Shown: one piece after another, positions 17,364 through 26,025 of the stretch
Position numbering within the stretch: position 1 is the first letter of the stretch
Layout of the letters: the number at the start of each line of letters is the position of its first letter
Source of the DNA: Paenibacillus sp. LHD-117
GTDB lineage: Bacteria > Bacillota > Bacilli > Paenibacillales > Paenibacillaceae
Length of the DNA: 64,000 nt
Assembly: GCF_030929555.1 (NCBI RefSeq)
Contig: NZ_JAVFVT010000002.1
Span: 62,001-126,000 of the forward strand
Reading direction: 5' to 3'
Position numbers and translations under genes: made by a program
The notes under the pieces: model-generated
Seen by the model: only the letters and a program-made list of their open reading frames with translations
Database searches by the model: none
What the model was told of the DNA's origin: nothing

Positions 17364-18950
17364 CTATCGCCCGCCGGATCTGGGGCGGCTATCGATCAGT
17401 TCACATACCGGCTGCAAAGCCCTTGCTAGTTTTTGATCCAGCAGCGCGTAATCGGTCGGCCACTTGCCGCTCCAGATGACGTTCCAGATCTTCTCCTGCG
17501 GCAGAAGCGGCACAATCGCGCAGGCCTTGCCGGGAAACATCGACAGCCACTGCTTGTTTTCGCCGAACCTCGCGTTTTTGTTTGCCACCCAGTGCCACTG
17601 CTGATTCGGCAATTGTCGATCGCCTTGCAGCTCCGCCAGCCTCTCAATCCGCTCGATCTGCCATTTATAGACGTTCGGATCGGCTACGACAATAACATGG
17701 GCCGATTGCTTGATGAAATGAGCGGCTTCCGGACGATCCCAGCCACCCGACATATCCACGATCTGATATTCGTTCACGCAGCCGCGCAGCGCGCGTTCGA
17801 ATGTGCGCAGCCTTGTCTCACGGTCCGATGCGAAGCTCGTGTCCACCGGTATCCATCGAACGGGCTGCGATCGGCTTTTCTTTGTTTGCATGAACGATGG
17901 GGGGAGCAGCTCCGTCCATTCCGACGCTAGCGCGCCGTATTCCGCCGCGGTCACGGCGAGCCCTCGCCGGGCGAGCAGCACGGCCAGCGTAATCGCAAGG
18001 AAGGTTGCCCCCGCTCCGCTTGACAAACCAATGACCGTCACTTGCTTTCTCTCCGTCATCATCCGTGTTTCCCATTTCTTGTTCTCCTCGGTTCGGTCCG
18101 GTCCCGGCAGACGCTCCATGAATGGTTTTAACGCAAGCTCCACTTCCTTCATCGTCTGGAATCGTCGCTCGGGATCCGACTCCAGCATGCATTCCAGCAG
18201 ACCCAGAAACGGACGAGGAATCGACGAATCGAGCTCGTTTGCATTCAATTTGCCCCTCGCGGTTCCTAAACGCGACAATATCGAAACGTCGCCCGCCGCT
18301 AGGCAATAGAGAACGGCCCCAAGACCGTAAATATCCGTCCTCGCGTCGCTCTGTCCGCCGAAATGCCGCTCCGGGGCAGCGAAGCCGACCGTACCGAGCT
18401 GTACCGTATCGCCTCGTTGTCCTTCCTTGTAGTGCCTCGAAATACCAAAGTCGATCAACTTGACGGCACCCGAGCGGTCGATCATGATATTGGATGGCTT
18501 CAAATCCCGATGAATGATCGGCGCAGGCTGCTCATGCAAATAACGGAGAGCCGAACATAGCTGCCTTCCGATCCGCAACAGCTCGTGGAACGGCATGCTC
18601 CCGCTTCCTCCAAGCAACCAATCCGAGAGGGTGTAACCCTCGATATATTCCATGACTAGCGCCTCCAGCCCGTTTTGCTGCTCCGGAGGGTAATAATCCG
18701 TAATTTGCGGTAGATTGGGATGATCCAGCAACATAAGCGTCGACGCTTCCGATGAATAGGCCCCGGCGCCAGATGGCGTACGCGTCACCTTCATGGCGCG
18801 CAGCCGCCCGGCTAGCTTCGTATCCTCAACGGCATAGACGACGCCCATCCCGCCCTGTCCGACTATCCTATTGACTAAATACCTTCCTCCGAAAACTTCG
18901 CCGATCGGCGGCATGCCGTTCGCTGGCGCAAGGACGTCCGTTTCTTTCAT
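17364..18950 (-). CDS. Ser/Thr protein kinase fused to a CpaE/MinD-like P-loop domain
   Basis: This 528-residue protein begins with a Hanks-type kinase domain (about 22-285): Gly loop GQGGMGVVYA, Lys54 in AMKV, catalytic HRDLKPSN (Asp149), LIDFG (Asp167) and the APE-like AAPERHF. A charged linker (about 285-300) leads to a MinD/ParA/CpaE-like domain starting at VTVIGLSSGAGATFLAITLAV, then YQIVDMSGGWDRPEAA and VIVVADPNVYKW. The P-loop reads GLSSGAGAT, without the usual Lys, so ATP hydrolysis there is doubtful. It has no transmembrane segment or PASTA repeats and so differs from PrkC. A terminator separates it from the upstream methyltransferase. Confidence 0.82.
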   Translation of the reverse strand: MKETDVLAPANGMPPIGEVFGGRYLVNRIVGQGGMGVVYAVEDTKLAGRLRAMKVTRTPSGAGAYSSEASTLMLLDHPNLPQITDYYPPEQQNGLEALVMEYIEGYTLSDWLLGGSGSMPFHELLRIGRQLCSALRYLHEQPAPIIHRDLKPSNIMIDRSGAVKLIDFGISRHYKEGQRGDTVQLGTVGFAAPERHFGGQSDARTDIYGLGAVLYCLAAGDVSILSRLGTARGKLNANELDSSIPRPFLGLLECMLESDPERRFQTMKEVELALKPFMERLPGPDRTEENKKWETRMMTERKQVTVIGLSSGAGATFLAITLAVLLARRGLAVTAAEYGALASEWTELLPPSFMQTKKSRSQPVRWIPVDTSFASDRETRLRTFERALRGCVNEYQIVDMSGGWDRPEAAHFIKQSAHVIVVADPNVYKWQIERIERLAELQGDRQLPNQQWHWVANKNARFGENKQWLSMFPGKACAIVPLLPQEKIWNVIWSGKWPTDYALLDQKLARALQPVCELIDSRPRSGGR

Positions 18951-18969
18951 TCCACCTTGTTCCTCCTCT

Positions 18970-19023
18970 GAAAATACAAAAACATCCCGGCCGCGACTGC
19001 AAGAAGCAGACGCTGCCGGGATG
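18970..19023 (-). terminator. Intrinsic terminator after the RlmM-like methyltransferase
   Basis: CATCCCGG and CCGGGATG close a long hairpin (18983-19023), followed on the minus strand by TTTTTGTATTTT (18970-18982). It separates the methyltransferase gene from the kinase gene. Confidence 0.75.
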
Positions 19024-19078
19024 CTTTCCCGAATGCCTATCGAATTGGTTTCATTATATCATATAGATACGCATATAC

Positions 19079-20095
19079 CTACTTCTTCTTCAAATACAAC
19101 GTCATTTCTTCGCGATTATGGAACAGCTGCTTCGCGCCAAGTACTCGGAAGCCGGTCTCAAGCCGTTCCTTCACTTCCCGAATCGTCTGCAGCGGCTTCT
19201 TGTGCATAAGCTTGATGGTAATGACAGCCGTCGCTTCAGGCTTCAGGGCGGCCTTGAGATCAAGCACGAGACGGCACATCAGCATCGGACTCCAGCTCAT
19301 ATCGCATACCAGAAGATCAAAGGATTCGGGCGTGAGCGATACATCGGACGCATTTTGTTTCAGATGGGTAAGCGCAGGGTGCCCGCCCAGGGAAGGGTGC
19401 ATGTCCGCCGGGTCAACGGCCGTCACGCGCAAACCTCGCTCCAGCAGAAGCGACGACCAGCCGCCGGGAGCAGCACCGATATCGAGGGCGTTCTTGAAGT
19501 CCGAATAGCGGATTCCGAACGTCCGCTCGGCTTCGAGCAGCTTGAACTTCGCCCTCGAAATTTGACCTTCTTCCCGCTGGAACCGAACGGCTCCGCCTGG
19601 CCAGTCCGACAGCATCTCCTCCGGCGTGCCGAACCCCGCATATAGACGGTCGTTAGCCGCGTAGATCGATATGATCACTTCTGGCTCCTGGACGACCGGC
19701 TCCGCGTCGATTTCTTCAAGCACGGCGTCCAAGACGGCTTTCGTGTCGGAAGCCGTATAATGGAAAGCCGAACTGGCGTTTCTGCGAATGTGGACGGCCG
19801 TACGCCGGTTCATGAACGTCAGCCTTGCGTTGCGAATCATATCGGAGAGCTGCTCCAAGTCGCCAGCATCGCCTTCGATCACGACTTCCCGATCGATGGG
19901 TTGCAGATGGCGCAAGAAAATGGGCGGCTGACTAATGATCGCTTCCTGCACTTGCTCCTTCGCGAGCGAACATTCCATACGGAATACTTCTCCCGGCGCA
20001 AGCTGCGCGAAGCTGACGCCGGGAAACATGCGCCGTAATTCCTCCATTGCATACGAAGCATATTGTTGATTGGCGGTACCGATCCATAAGCTCAC
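19079..20095 (-). CDS. FtsJ/RrmJ-fold SAM-dependent methyltransferase (RlmM-like)
   Basis: In this 338-residue protein the C-terminal half is an RrmJ-fold RNA ribose methyltransferase. SRAKFKLLEAERTFGI carries the first Lys, LDIGAAPGGWSSLLLERG is the SAM site, VDPADMHPSL follows, the Asp of FDLLVCDMSWSP comes next and VITIKLMHKK supplies the second Lys. The N-terminal half is THUMP-like in size and position but not clearly recognised. RlmM methylates 23S rRNA in Gram-negatives; the target here is unproven. It starts with ATG at 20095 and is the last gene of a same-strand run from the mrfAB genes. Confidence 0.8.
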   Translation of the reverse strand: MSLWIGTANQQYASYAMEELRRMFPGVSFAQLAPGEVFRMECSLAKEQVQEAIISQPPIFLRHLQPIDREVVIEGDAGDLEQLSDMIRNARLTFMNRRTAVHIRRNASSAFHYTASDTKAVLDAVLEEIDAEPVVQEPEVIISIYAANDRLYAGFGTPEEMLSDWPGGAVRFQREEGQISRAKFKLLEAERTFGIRYSDFKNALDIGAAPGGWSSLLLERGLRVTAVDPADMHPSLGGHPALTHLKQNASDVSLTPESFDLLVCDMSWSPMLMCRLVLDLKAALKPEATAVITIKLMHKKPLQTIREVKERLETGFRVLGAKQLFHNREEMTLYLKKK

Positions 20096-20148
20096 GTTTG
20101 ACAGGCCTCTTTCGTCATAATCTATGTGTTGGATAAGTCGTTCGTCAG

Positions 20149-20481
20149 TTAACCGTTTGCAATTTCATCCAGCAGATTCTGCGGCATCGGGCCGCCGAAT
20201 AGCTGAGAATGTTGGGGCAACGAAGCCGATAACAGATGGTACATTTGGATTCTGCCGGATGCGCTGGACGTATGCAAATAGATCCGGTTCGGGTACTTCC
20301 CCGAGCTGACAATATGGCGGACGACTTCATCCCCAGTCGGCTGCCCCCACCCTAGATCATAATCAAGCGATAGAATATCGATCGTCTCCGTATCGATTAG
20401 CAGCTTGCACTCCTCCGCGTTTCGCGCAAGCACGAAACCGTCCGGGCACTTGCGGTAGTCATCCAAGTACACATGTATCAT
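20149..20481 (-). CDS. Cyclic-phosphate-processing receiver (cREC)-like small protein
   Basis: This 110-residue single-domain protein begins MIHVYLDDYRKCPDGFVLAR, has SLDYDLGWGQPTGDEVV in the middle and ends in a histidine/serine segment IYLHTSSASGRIQMYHLL. The pattern LDDxRxxPxG ... SLDxDLG ... G ... (H)xSxxxxGxxxM is that of the receiver-like family thought to act on cyclic phosphate ends or in nucleotide repair systems. The ATG at 20481 has GGGGAG upstream. The longer frame overlaps the glycosylase-like gene in another frame and is rejected. The biochemical role is not established. Confidence 0.72.
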   Translation of the reverse strand: MIHVYLDDYRKCPDGFVLARNAEECKLLIDTETIDILSLDYDLGWGQPTGDEVVRHIVSSGKYPNRIYLHTSSASGRIQMYHLLSASLPQHSQLFGGPMPQNLLDEIANG

Positions 20482-20536
20482 AAAGCTCCCCCTCGCAGAA
20501 ATTGATGTTATTCGGCGGCTTGCCAAACAATCGCGG

Positions 20537-21343
20537 TCACTTCTGACAGTCCGGGCAGCAGTAGCTTTTGCGTCCGGCAATGGACACTTTTTTGATCGTT
20601 CCCCCGCAGCGCTTGCATGGCTCTCCGTCCAAACCATGCACATGCAGCCGCTCGCGATATCCGCCCGTGAAGCTGTCGCTCGCGAACAAGGGGCTAACGC
20701 GAACGCCCCCGTGCGAGATGGCGTCTCGGAGTATATGTCCAGTCGCGGCATACAGCCTCTCCCACGCTTCAGGCTCCAGTTCGGTCAGCTTCTTCTCCGG
20801 CCGCAGCTTAGCTTCGAACATAATTTCGTCGGAGTAGACCGGACCTATGCCCGAGAGGATGTTCGGATCGACTAACGCGGTTTTCAGGGAACTTCTTTTT
20901 TTCGCGAAGCGGTCGACGAATCGAACGAACGACAGACGTTTGTCGAGCGGATCCGGGCCTTTCCCTTTCATGGACGCCTCAAGCTCCTTCACGGATAAAA
21001 GAGCTACGTCCTTCGCCTCAACGCAGAATAAATAGAGGCAACGGTCGTCGAATCGCAAGATGACGGTCGCCTGTTCATCCAGTTCCTCGTTCGCGCCGCC
21101 GACGTAAAGGGAGGCATCGTTCGTCAAGCTGACCGTCAGCCGCTTGCCGTTATCCAGATGGAAGACGACGAGCTCCGCCCGACGCTCCACGAACCAAACG
21201 GTTTTATTAACGATTTCCTGTTCCAGCTTATCGCCGGTTGCCCGATCGAATTCGGGATGAACCTGAATTGCCGTAATTGTAGCGCCGGCGAATCGCTCCG
21301 CCAATAAGGCTCTGTATATTTCCAGTTCCGGAAGCTCCTGCAT
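20537..21343 (-). CDS. Fpg/Nei-family protein lacking the glycosylase catalytic residues
   Basis: The 268-residue protein has the full Fpg/Nei layout: N-terminal domain, H2TH domain (about 130-215) and a C-terminal Cys4 zinc finger (CKRC...CPDC with GRKSY). Active Fpg begins (M)PELPE, using Pro as the nucleophile. Here it begins MQELPELE, so Pro is replaced by Gln. The catalytic RRAKYL Lys is Glu (RRAEL, residue 57), GIGNIY reads GIGPVY, and the RRFG loop is replaced by VEAKD. The DNA reads ATG CAG GAG, with no better start nearby. It probably binds DNA without classic glycosylase/lyase chemistry. It lies 63 nt downstream of the HAD gene of the mrfAB cluster. Confidence 0.82.
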   Translation of the reverse strand: MQELPELEIYRALLAERFAGATITAIQVHPEFDRATGDKLEQEIVNKTVWFVERRAELVVFHLDNGKRLTVSLTNDASLYVGGANEELDEQATVILRFDDRCLYLFCVEAKDVALLSVKELEASMKGKGPDPLDKRLSFVRFVDRFAKKRSSLKTALVDPNILSGIGPVYSDEIMFEAKLRPEKKLTELEPEAWERLYAATGHILRDAISHGGVRVSPLFASDSFTGGYRERLHVHGLDGEPCKRCGGTIKKVSIAGRKSYCCPDCQK

Positions 21344-21406
21344 CTAGCCTTTAAACCTCCCAGCGAATGTCAACGTTATTAAAAGGTTGTTCGAAAAACA
21401 ATTTCT

Positions 21407-22234
21407 TTACACGGTCTTATTGAGTTCCAGCATGGCTGCGATCTCTTCGGTCAGCGCGTCGAGCGTCTCATAAATTCGATCGGGCTCGCAGCCGGCCGCC
21501 CTTGCGTAACCGTCGTAATTGTCGCGCGTCGTGAGGCCTGTAAGCACAAGCATCGTCCCGCAACCGGAAGCTTTGCCCGCGGCGATGTCCGTCGCGAGAT
21601 TATCGCCGACGACCCATGTATCCTGCGCCGATAACCCGATCTGCTTCAGCGCGTAGTCCATCAGAATTGATGAAGGTTTGCCGATCACGATCGGCTCCGT
21701 ACCGCTTGCAGCCCTTAACATGGCGCTGATCGAGCCGGCGCCCGGGACTAGTCCGTCCGTCGAAGGGACGAGCAAATCCGGGTTCGTCAAGATATAGGGA
21801 GCGCCTTCCCGGATATGGCGTACGGCGCGAGCCAGCAAGTCATACGTGAACTGTCGGTCGATGCCTTGCACGACGTAATCCGGACGTTCGTCCGTCAATT
21901 GAAGCCCGGAATCAAGCAGTGCTTGGCGCAAGCCCTTCATTCCGATGACGAAGACGGAAGCGCCCGGCTGCCGTTCAGCGATATAGACCGCCGCCGCTTG
22001 CCCGGAGGTGCACACATCCTGCGGTTCCGCCGGAATGCCCATGCCGTTAAGGCGGGCAGCCACATCCTCCGGCGTCGCGGAGGAATTGTTCGTGACGAAG
22101 CGATACGCGATGTTCGAGCTTTTTAAGAAACGGATAAGCTGGTCGGCTCCTTCCACGGGACGTGTACCTTGGTACATCGTGCCGTCCAAATCGATTAATA
22201 AGCCTTTTATGGCCGGTATAGATTGTATGTTCAT
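21407..22234 (-). CDS. HAD-IIA family phosphatase (NagD/AraL type)
   Basis: This 275-residue HAD hydrolase has the motifs in order: motif I LLIDLDGTMYQG (Asp nucleophile), motif II FVTNNSS, motif III Lys in IVIGKPSS, and motif IV VVGDNLATDIAAG. The type IIA cap lies between motifs II and III. Family members act on sugar phosphates, p-nitrophenyl phosphate or UMP. Its ATG overlaps the mrfB stop as ATGA, so it is translationally coupled to the repair genes. Confidence 0.9.
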   Translation of the reverse strand: MNIQSIPAIKGLLIDLDGTMYQGTRPVEGADQLIRFLKSSNIAYRFVTNNSSATPEDVAARLNGMGIPAEPQDVCTSGQAAAVYIAERQPGASVFVIGMKGLRQALLDSGLQLTDERPDYVVQGIDRQFTYDLLARAVRHIREGAPYILTNPDLLVPSTDGLVPGAGSISAMLRAASGTEPIVIGKPSSILMDYALKQIGLSAQDTWVVGDNLATDIAAGKASGCGTMLVLTGLTTRDNYDGYARAAGCEPDRIYETLDALTEEIAAMLELNKTV

Positions 22235-23592
22235 GATGGCAATGCTCCCGATTCTAGTTTGATCATTTTGTTCTCGATTCTTTGAATCCGCTTGCGGATA
22301 TTCTGCATCTCGGCCGAACGTTTCGCGTCGCGGCGATGTCCGCCGTACATGCGCTCATGTCTCGCAAAAGCGGTCCTTGCATGTTGAAGCGACAATTCCA
22401 ACTCTTTTGTCCTGTGTTCATAATACATCGATAGTTCAATGCAGGCTTCCTGTCCTGCAGGTAGTATGGAATCGTTCGTTCGAGAAATAACCTTCTGCCA
22501 CAATACCACAGCGCGTTCCCAATTACCAGCCTTCTTGTCTCTTGCGGCCAACATCATGAGAGAAGACGGCGAAGGTTCGTGATGCTCCGCCGCGATGCCG
22601 TACAACTCTTCGGTCAGACCGCTCTTCCCCATCTTCTCCAGCCAAAGCCCGGTTCTTATGAGCTCTTCGGTTTCCTCCGGATACGGAATGCGGCGAAAGA
22701 TATCTTCCTTCAATAGATGGCCGAAGCGGATCGACAGGCATGCGAGGGACAGAAGATCAAGCTCGTTGTGCGTGAATACGCCTTCCAGCGGGGCTGGATT
22801 GCCATCCGCAAGGAATTGAAAATAAAGCTGCGGAGCGAGCGATCCGGGGACATCTTCCGTTCGGGTGATGCCGAGCCGCTCTTCTTCGATATAACTTAGC
22901 TTGCAGGACGCCAGCGTATTGCGCCACACCGAGCGGGACGGATGGAGGAAGTCCAAATGCCTCGGCTGCCTGATCGTTCGTCCGATCGCGTTCATGATCA
23001 TCCGATTCTGCACGAGCGGCCAGTCGAAGGTCTTTCCATTATATGTGGCCAAATACCGATAATTGCGCAGTCTTTCTTCCAAATCATGCAGCATGGCATA
23101 CTCCTCGGCGGGATGCCGTATGAGCGACTGCTCTACCACGAATCGATCCCCTTGGAGAAAAGCGAGTCCGATCATGAACGGAATATTCCCAGCCCCCACG
23201 CCGAGTCCGGTCGTCTCCAGGTCCAAGTAGAGCACTTGTTCCGGATCGACGGTCGGGAGGTCGGCATGGAATCCCGTCAGGCCGGGAGCCGCCTCTGCTA
23301 ACTCTCCTAACGCATGAGTTCCATGGCGATGGGTTAGCGTATATTCCGACCTTCGGAGCAAATAATCCCCTTTGGCCGTCCGTCGAAGGGTGACGCCGAA
23401 CGAAGACCATGCCGGATGGAGGCTCTCGGGCGGCTCGCTTTTACCAATGTCAGTTCGCTCGGACGATTCTGCTGGCTGCTCTTCCGCTATCGTTCCAGTC
23501 GCAACGGCATTCGGATCGCCGTCGCTCCCCGTTCCGCCAGAGACGGCGCCTCCCGTTCCGCGCAGCCGGTTCATTCTGTCCCTCATGCTCAT
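22231..23592 (-). CDS. mrfB: RNase H-like DEDD exonuclease, MrfB/YprB-like
   Basis: In Bacillus subtilis, MrfB (YprB) with the helicase MrfA repairs mitomycin C damage. This 453-residue protein has a polar N-terminal region (about 1-60), then a DEDD nuclease domain: YLDLETTGLG (Asp124, Glu126), LATYNGKTFDWPLVQNR (third acid) and HNELDLLSLACL (His and last Asp). A helical TPR-like C-terminus follows (about 320-435). It follows mrfA by 85 nt and overlaps the HAD gene. Its composition is GC-rich like the surroundings, unlike mrfA. Confidence 0.85.
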   Translation of the reverse strand: MSMRDRMNRLRGTGGAVSGGTGSDGDPNAVATGTIAEEQPAESSERTDIGKSEPPESLHPAWSSFGVTLRRTAKGDYLLRRSEYTLTHRHGTHALGELAEAAPGLTGFHADLPTVDPEQVLYLDLETTGLGVGAGNIPFMIGLAFLQGDRFVVEQSLIRHPAEEYAMLHDLEERLRNYRYLATYNGKTFDWPLVQNRMIMNAIGRTIRQPRHLDFLHPSRSVWRNTLASCKLSYIEEERLGITRTEDVPGSLAPQLYFQFLADGNPAPLEGVFTHNELDLLSLACLSIRFGHLLKEDIFRRIPYPEETEELIRTGLWLEKMGKSGLTEELYGIAAEHHEPSPSSLMMLAARDKKAGNWERAVVLWQKVISRTNDSILPAGQEACIELSMYYEHRTKELELSLQHARTAFARHERMYGGHRRDAKRSAEMQNIRKRIQRIENKMIKLESGALPS

Positions 23593-23652
23593 TCGCTCGC
23601 ACCCGCTTCCTTACCTATGTTTTCGTGCGTGCGCAGCCGGATTTTAATTAAT

Positions 23653-23690
23653 GGGGGTACAGAAGCATGTTTTTTCATTATATGTACCCC
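23653..23690 (-). other. Hairpin spanning the mrfA stop codon
   Basis: GGGGTACA and TGTACCCC form a stem around a 20-nt AT-rich loop, overlapping the last codons of mrfA (stop at 23678). There is no good T-tract, so it may be an RNA-processing or partial-termination element between mrfA and mrfB rather than a true terminator. Confidence 0.45.
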
Positions 23691-25927
23691 AGCATTTCTA
23701 CTGCCTTCTGCTTGGCATTCAGCCCTTCGATTTCTGTTCCAATGCAGGAAGGGCAGCCATCGGAGCATGGGCATCTTTTTATTAAGTGCTTCGCAGCGGC
23801 TTTAACTTCATCGAAGCGTTTGTATACGTCTTCCGCTAACCCAATGCCGCCGGGGTAGTGGTCATAGATAAATAAGGTAGGTAATTGCGTATGCTCGGCC
23901 CGAATCTGAGAAACAACGTGAATATCGTTACGGTCACACATTACATGTATAGGTACGATATGCCCTAGCACATTGGCTATACCCATTAGCAGCTGTTCCA
24001 GCGTTTTTGTGTCAATACCCGAATCGACTTCCTTTAACTCTATCCATGTCCCGCTGGTGTGCAGTTCTTCTTCGGGTAAATTGATTTGCCCATATCCGAT
24101 ATTTTCGAAACTCGATAAACGGATTTTCTTAAAAATTGTCGGCATGGCATTTACCTGTAAATCTCCAAAGTTAATAGAAGAAACACGCCTGCTCTCGGTC
24201 CTGTCAATGTCCAGAACCTTAAGCTTAACGGCCAGGTTCGCGTCGGTGTAATATTCTACATCGACTTCGCGGACATAGGCCTTTTTGTGTTCCCAGTCCA
24301 GCTTTTCGACTTGAAACTGTACGCCTTCATGCAAGTAGATTGCTTCGTCGTGAAGCAAGGTCATTGCACTAAAGCGGTCCATTTCCCCGATAATCTTTAC
24401 GTTCGCTATATCCGATTGATCTATGATAACGACGTTTTCCTGTGCCGCAGACCGCAGACTTACTTCGCTGGCCGGGAAAGACTGGTTCGCCCAATAGAAT
24501 GTATCCGCTGCCCGATGTAATACCCTTTCTTCTACAAGGTACTCTAAGACTTCTTCTATCTCTCCGGGGCCGTATTGTTCCCCCTGCTTAAAAGGCAGTT
24601 CATACGAAGCGCAGCGTATATGGTCAACCAGGATAAGCAAGTTTTCCGGGTTAATCCTTGCCGACTCCGGGGAACGGTCGAAGAAGTATTCGGGATTCTG
24701 GACGATATACTGGTCAATAGGCGTATTGCTGGCAACCATTAAGACTAGGGCTTCGCCATGTCGTCGGCCTGCCCGGCCTGCTTGCTGCCATGTGCTGGCG
24801 ACGCTGCCGGGGTATCCCGTCATGACGCAAACTTGCAGCTGCCCGATGTCTACCCCCAATTCTAAGGCGTTCGTACTGACTACCCCTAGAATGTCGCCGT
24901 TCCGCAGCCCCTTTTCGATTTCCCGGCGCTGGCTCGGAAGGTAGCCTCCCCGGTAGCCGCGAATTGACTTAGCCGCGATTTCGTTTTTAACCAGTTCCTG
25001 TAGATGGCTTAAGATAATTTCAACCCTTACCCGGCTGCGGGCAAAAACGATAGTCTGTATTTTATTGGAAAGAAATTGTTTCGCCAGCTGGTTTACTTCT
25101 ACCGTAGAGCTTTTACGCAAGTTCAGCGGCTTGTTCACGATAGGCGGGTTATAGAAAACGAAGTGCTTCCTTCCCCTGGGCGCGCCGTTGTCGGCGATTA
25201 GGCGCATAGGCTGGCCGGTTAACTGTTCGGCCAATTCCTTCGGGTTGGCGATGGTTGCAGACGTACATATAAATAAGGGATTGCTTCCGTAAAATTTGCA
25301 AATACGCTTAAGCCTTCTTATTACGTTGGCTACATGGCTGCCGAATACGCCCCTGTATGTATGCAATTCATCTATAATGATATATTTCAGATTGCTAAAC
25401 AGGCTTACCCATTTCGTATGATGCGGAAGTATTGCCGAATGTAGCATATCGGGATTAGTAATAACGATATGCCCGACTGTTCTAACGATCTGCCGAATGG
25501 CCGGGGCGGTATCCCCGTCATATGTGAAGCTTTTTATATCAATGCCCATTTCGTCTATGATTTCGTTTAGTTCGCTTTTTTGGTCTTGTGCCAGGGCTTT
25601 CGTCGGGAACAAATAAAGCGCGCGGCTGCCGTCGTCTTCCGCTATGGCCTGCAACACAGGTAGGTTATAGCATAATGTCTTACCCGAAGCTGTTGGCGTG
25701 ACAGCGACGATGTTTTCCCCTTTACGAATCGTTTCATAGGCTGTGTGCTGGTGCGTGTAAAGTTCTGCAATGCCGCGTTTTTCCAGGGCAGCTTTAATAC
25801 GCGGGTCTACGCTTTCAGGGATAGGCCTTGTTTTTGCTTCCTGCGGCTGTATCTCATGCCAGTTGATAATATTTTCATTTCCCCGCAATTCCTCTATAAG
25901 CTGGGGAAGCGTCTTTTTCCGAAACAA
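23678..25927 (-). CDS. mrfA: DEAD/DEAH-box DNA helicase with C-terminal DUF1998, MrfA/YprA-like
   Basis: This helicase is about 749 residues, the size of B. subtilis MrfA. Visible are the Q-motif region LYTHQHTAYE, Walker A TPTASGKT (near residue 80), DELH in IIIDELHTYRG, motif III TSATIANP, motif V TNALELGVDIG, motif VI QQAGRAGRRHG, and a C-terminal DUF1998 domain with the cysteine cluster CPCSDGCPSCIG. The TTG at 25927 is favoured because AAGGGG lies 8 nt upstream. The GTG at 25936 sits directly on that site. The gene is clearly more AT-rich than mrfB and the upstream chromosome, hinting at a different origin. Confidence 0.87.
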   Translation of the reverse strand: MFRKKTLPQLIEELRGNENIINWHEIQPQEAKTRPIPESVDPRIKAALEKRGIAELYTHQHTAYETIRKGENIVAVTPTASGKTLCYNLPVLQAIAEDDGSRALYLFPTKALAQDQKSELNEIIDEMGIDIKSFTYDGDTAPAIRQIVRTVGHIVITNPDMLHSAILPHHTKWVSLFSNLKYIIIDELHTYRGVFGSHVANVIRRLKRICKFYGSNPLFICTSATIANPKELAEQLTGQPMRLIADNGAPRGRKHFVFYNPPIVNKPLNLRKSSTVEVNQLAKQFLSNKIQTIVFARSRVRVEIILSHLQELVKNEIAAKSIRGYRGGYLPSQRREIEKGLRNGDILGVVSTNALELGVDIGQLQVCVMTGYPGSVASTWQQAGRAGRRHGEALVLMVASNTPIDQYIVQNPEYFFDRSPESARINPENLLILVDHIRCASYELPFKQGEQYGPGEIEEVLEYLVEERVLHRAADTFYWANQSFPASEVSLRSAAQENVVIIDQSDIANVKIIGEMDRFSAMTLLHDEAIYLHEGVQFQVEKLDWEHKKAYVREVDVEYYTDANLAVKLKVLDIDRTESRRVSSINFGDLQVNAMPTIFKKIRLSSFENIGYGQINLPEEELHTSGTWIELKEVDSGIDTKTLEQLLMGIANVLGHIVPIHVMCDRNDIHVVSQIRAEHTQLPTLFIYDHYPGGIGLAEDVYKRFDEVKAAAKHLIKRCPCSDGCPSCIGTEIEGLNAKQKAVEMLGYI

Positions 25928-25980
25928 TGAATTCACCCCTTAACACTAGAACACTTGTCCTTAGTATAAATGTCCCTTGA

Positions 25981-26009
25981 AAAATATAAAAGCCCTGGCG
26001 AATGCCAAG
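25981..26009 (-). terminator. Intrinsic terminator of the gntR-MFS operon
   Basis: On the minus strand CTTGGC-ATTC-GCCAGG (25994-26009) is followed by GCTTTTATATTTTT (25981-25990). It lies just downstream of the MFS gene and upstream of mrfA. Confidence 0.6.
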
Positions 26010-26025
26010 ACTTAGAACGTCATCA

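Noticed and set aside
18122-18463. Plus-strand frames inside the kinase gene
   Set aside because: They are antisense to the kinase domain with intact catalytic motifs and carry no motif of their own.
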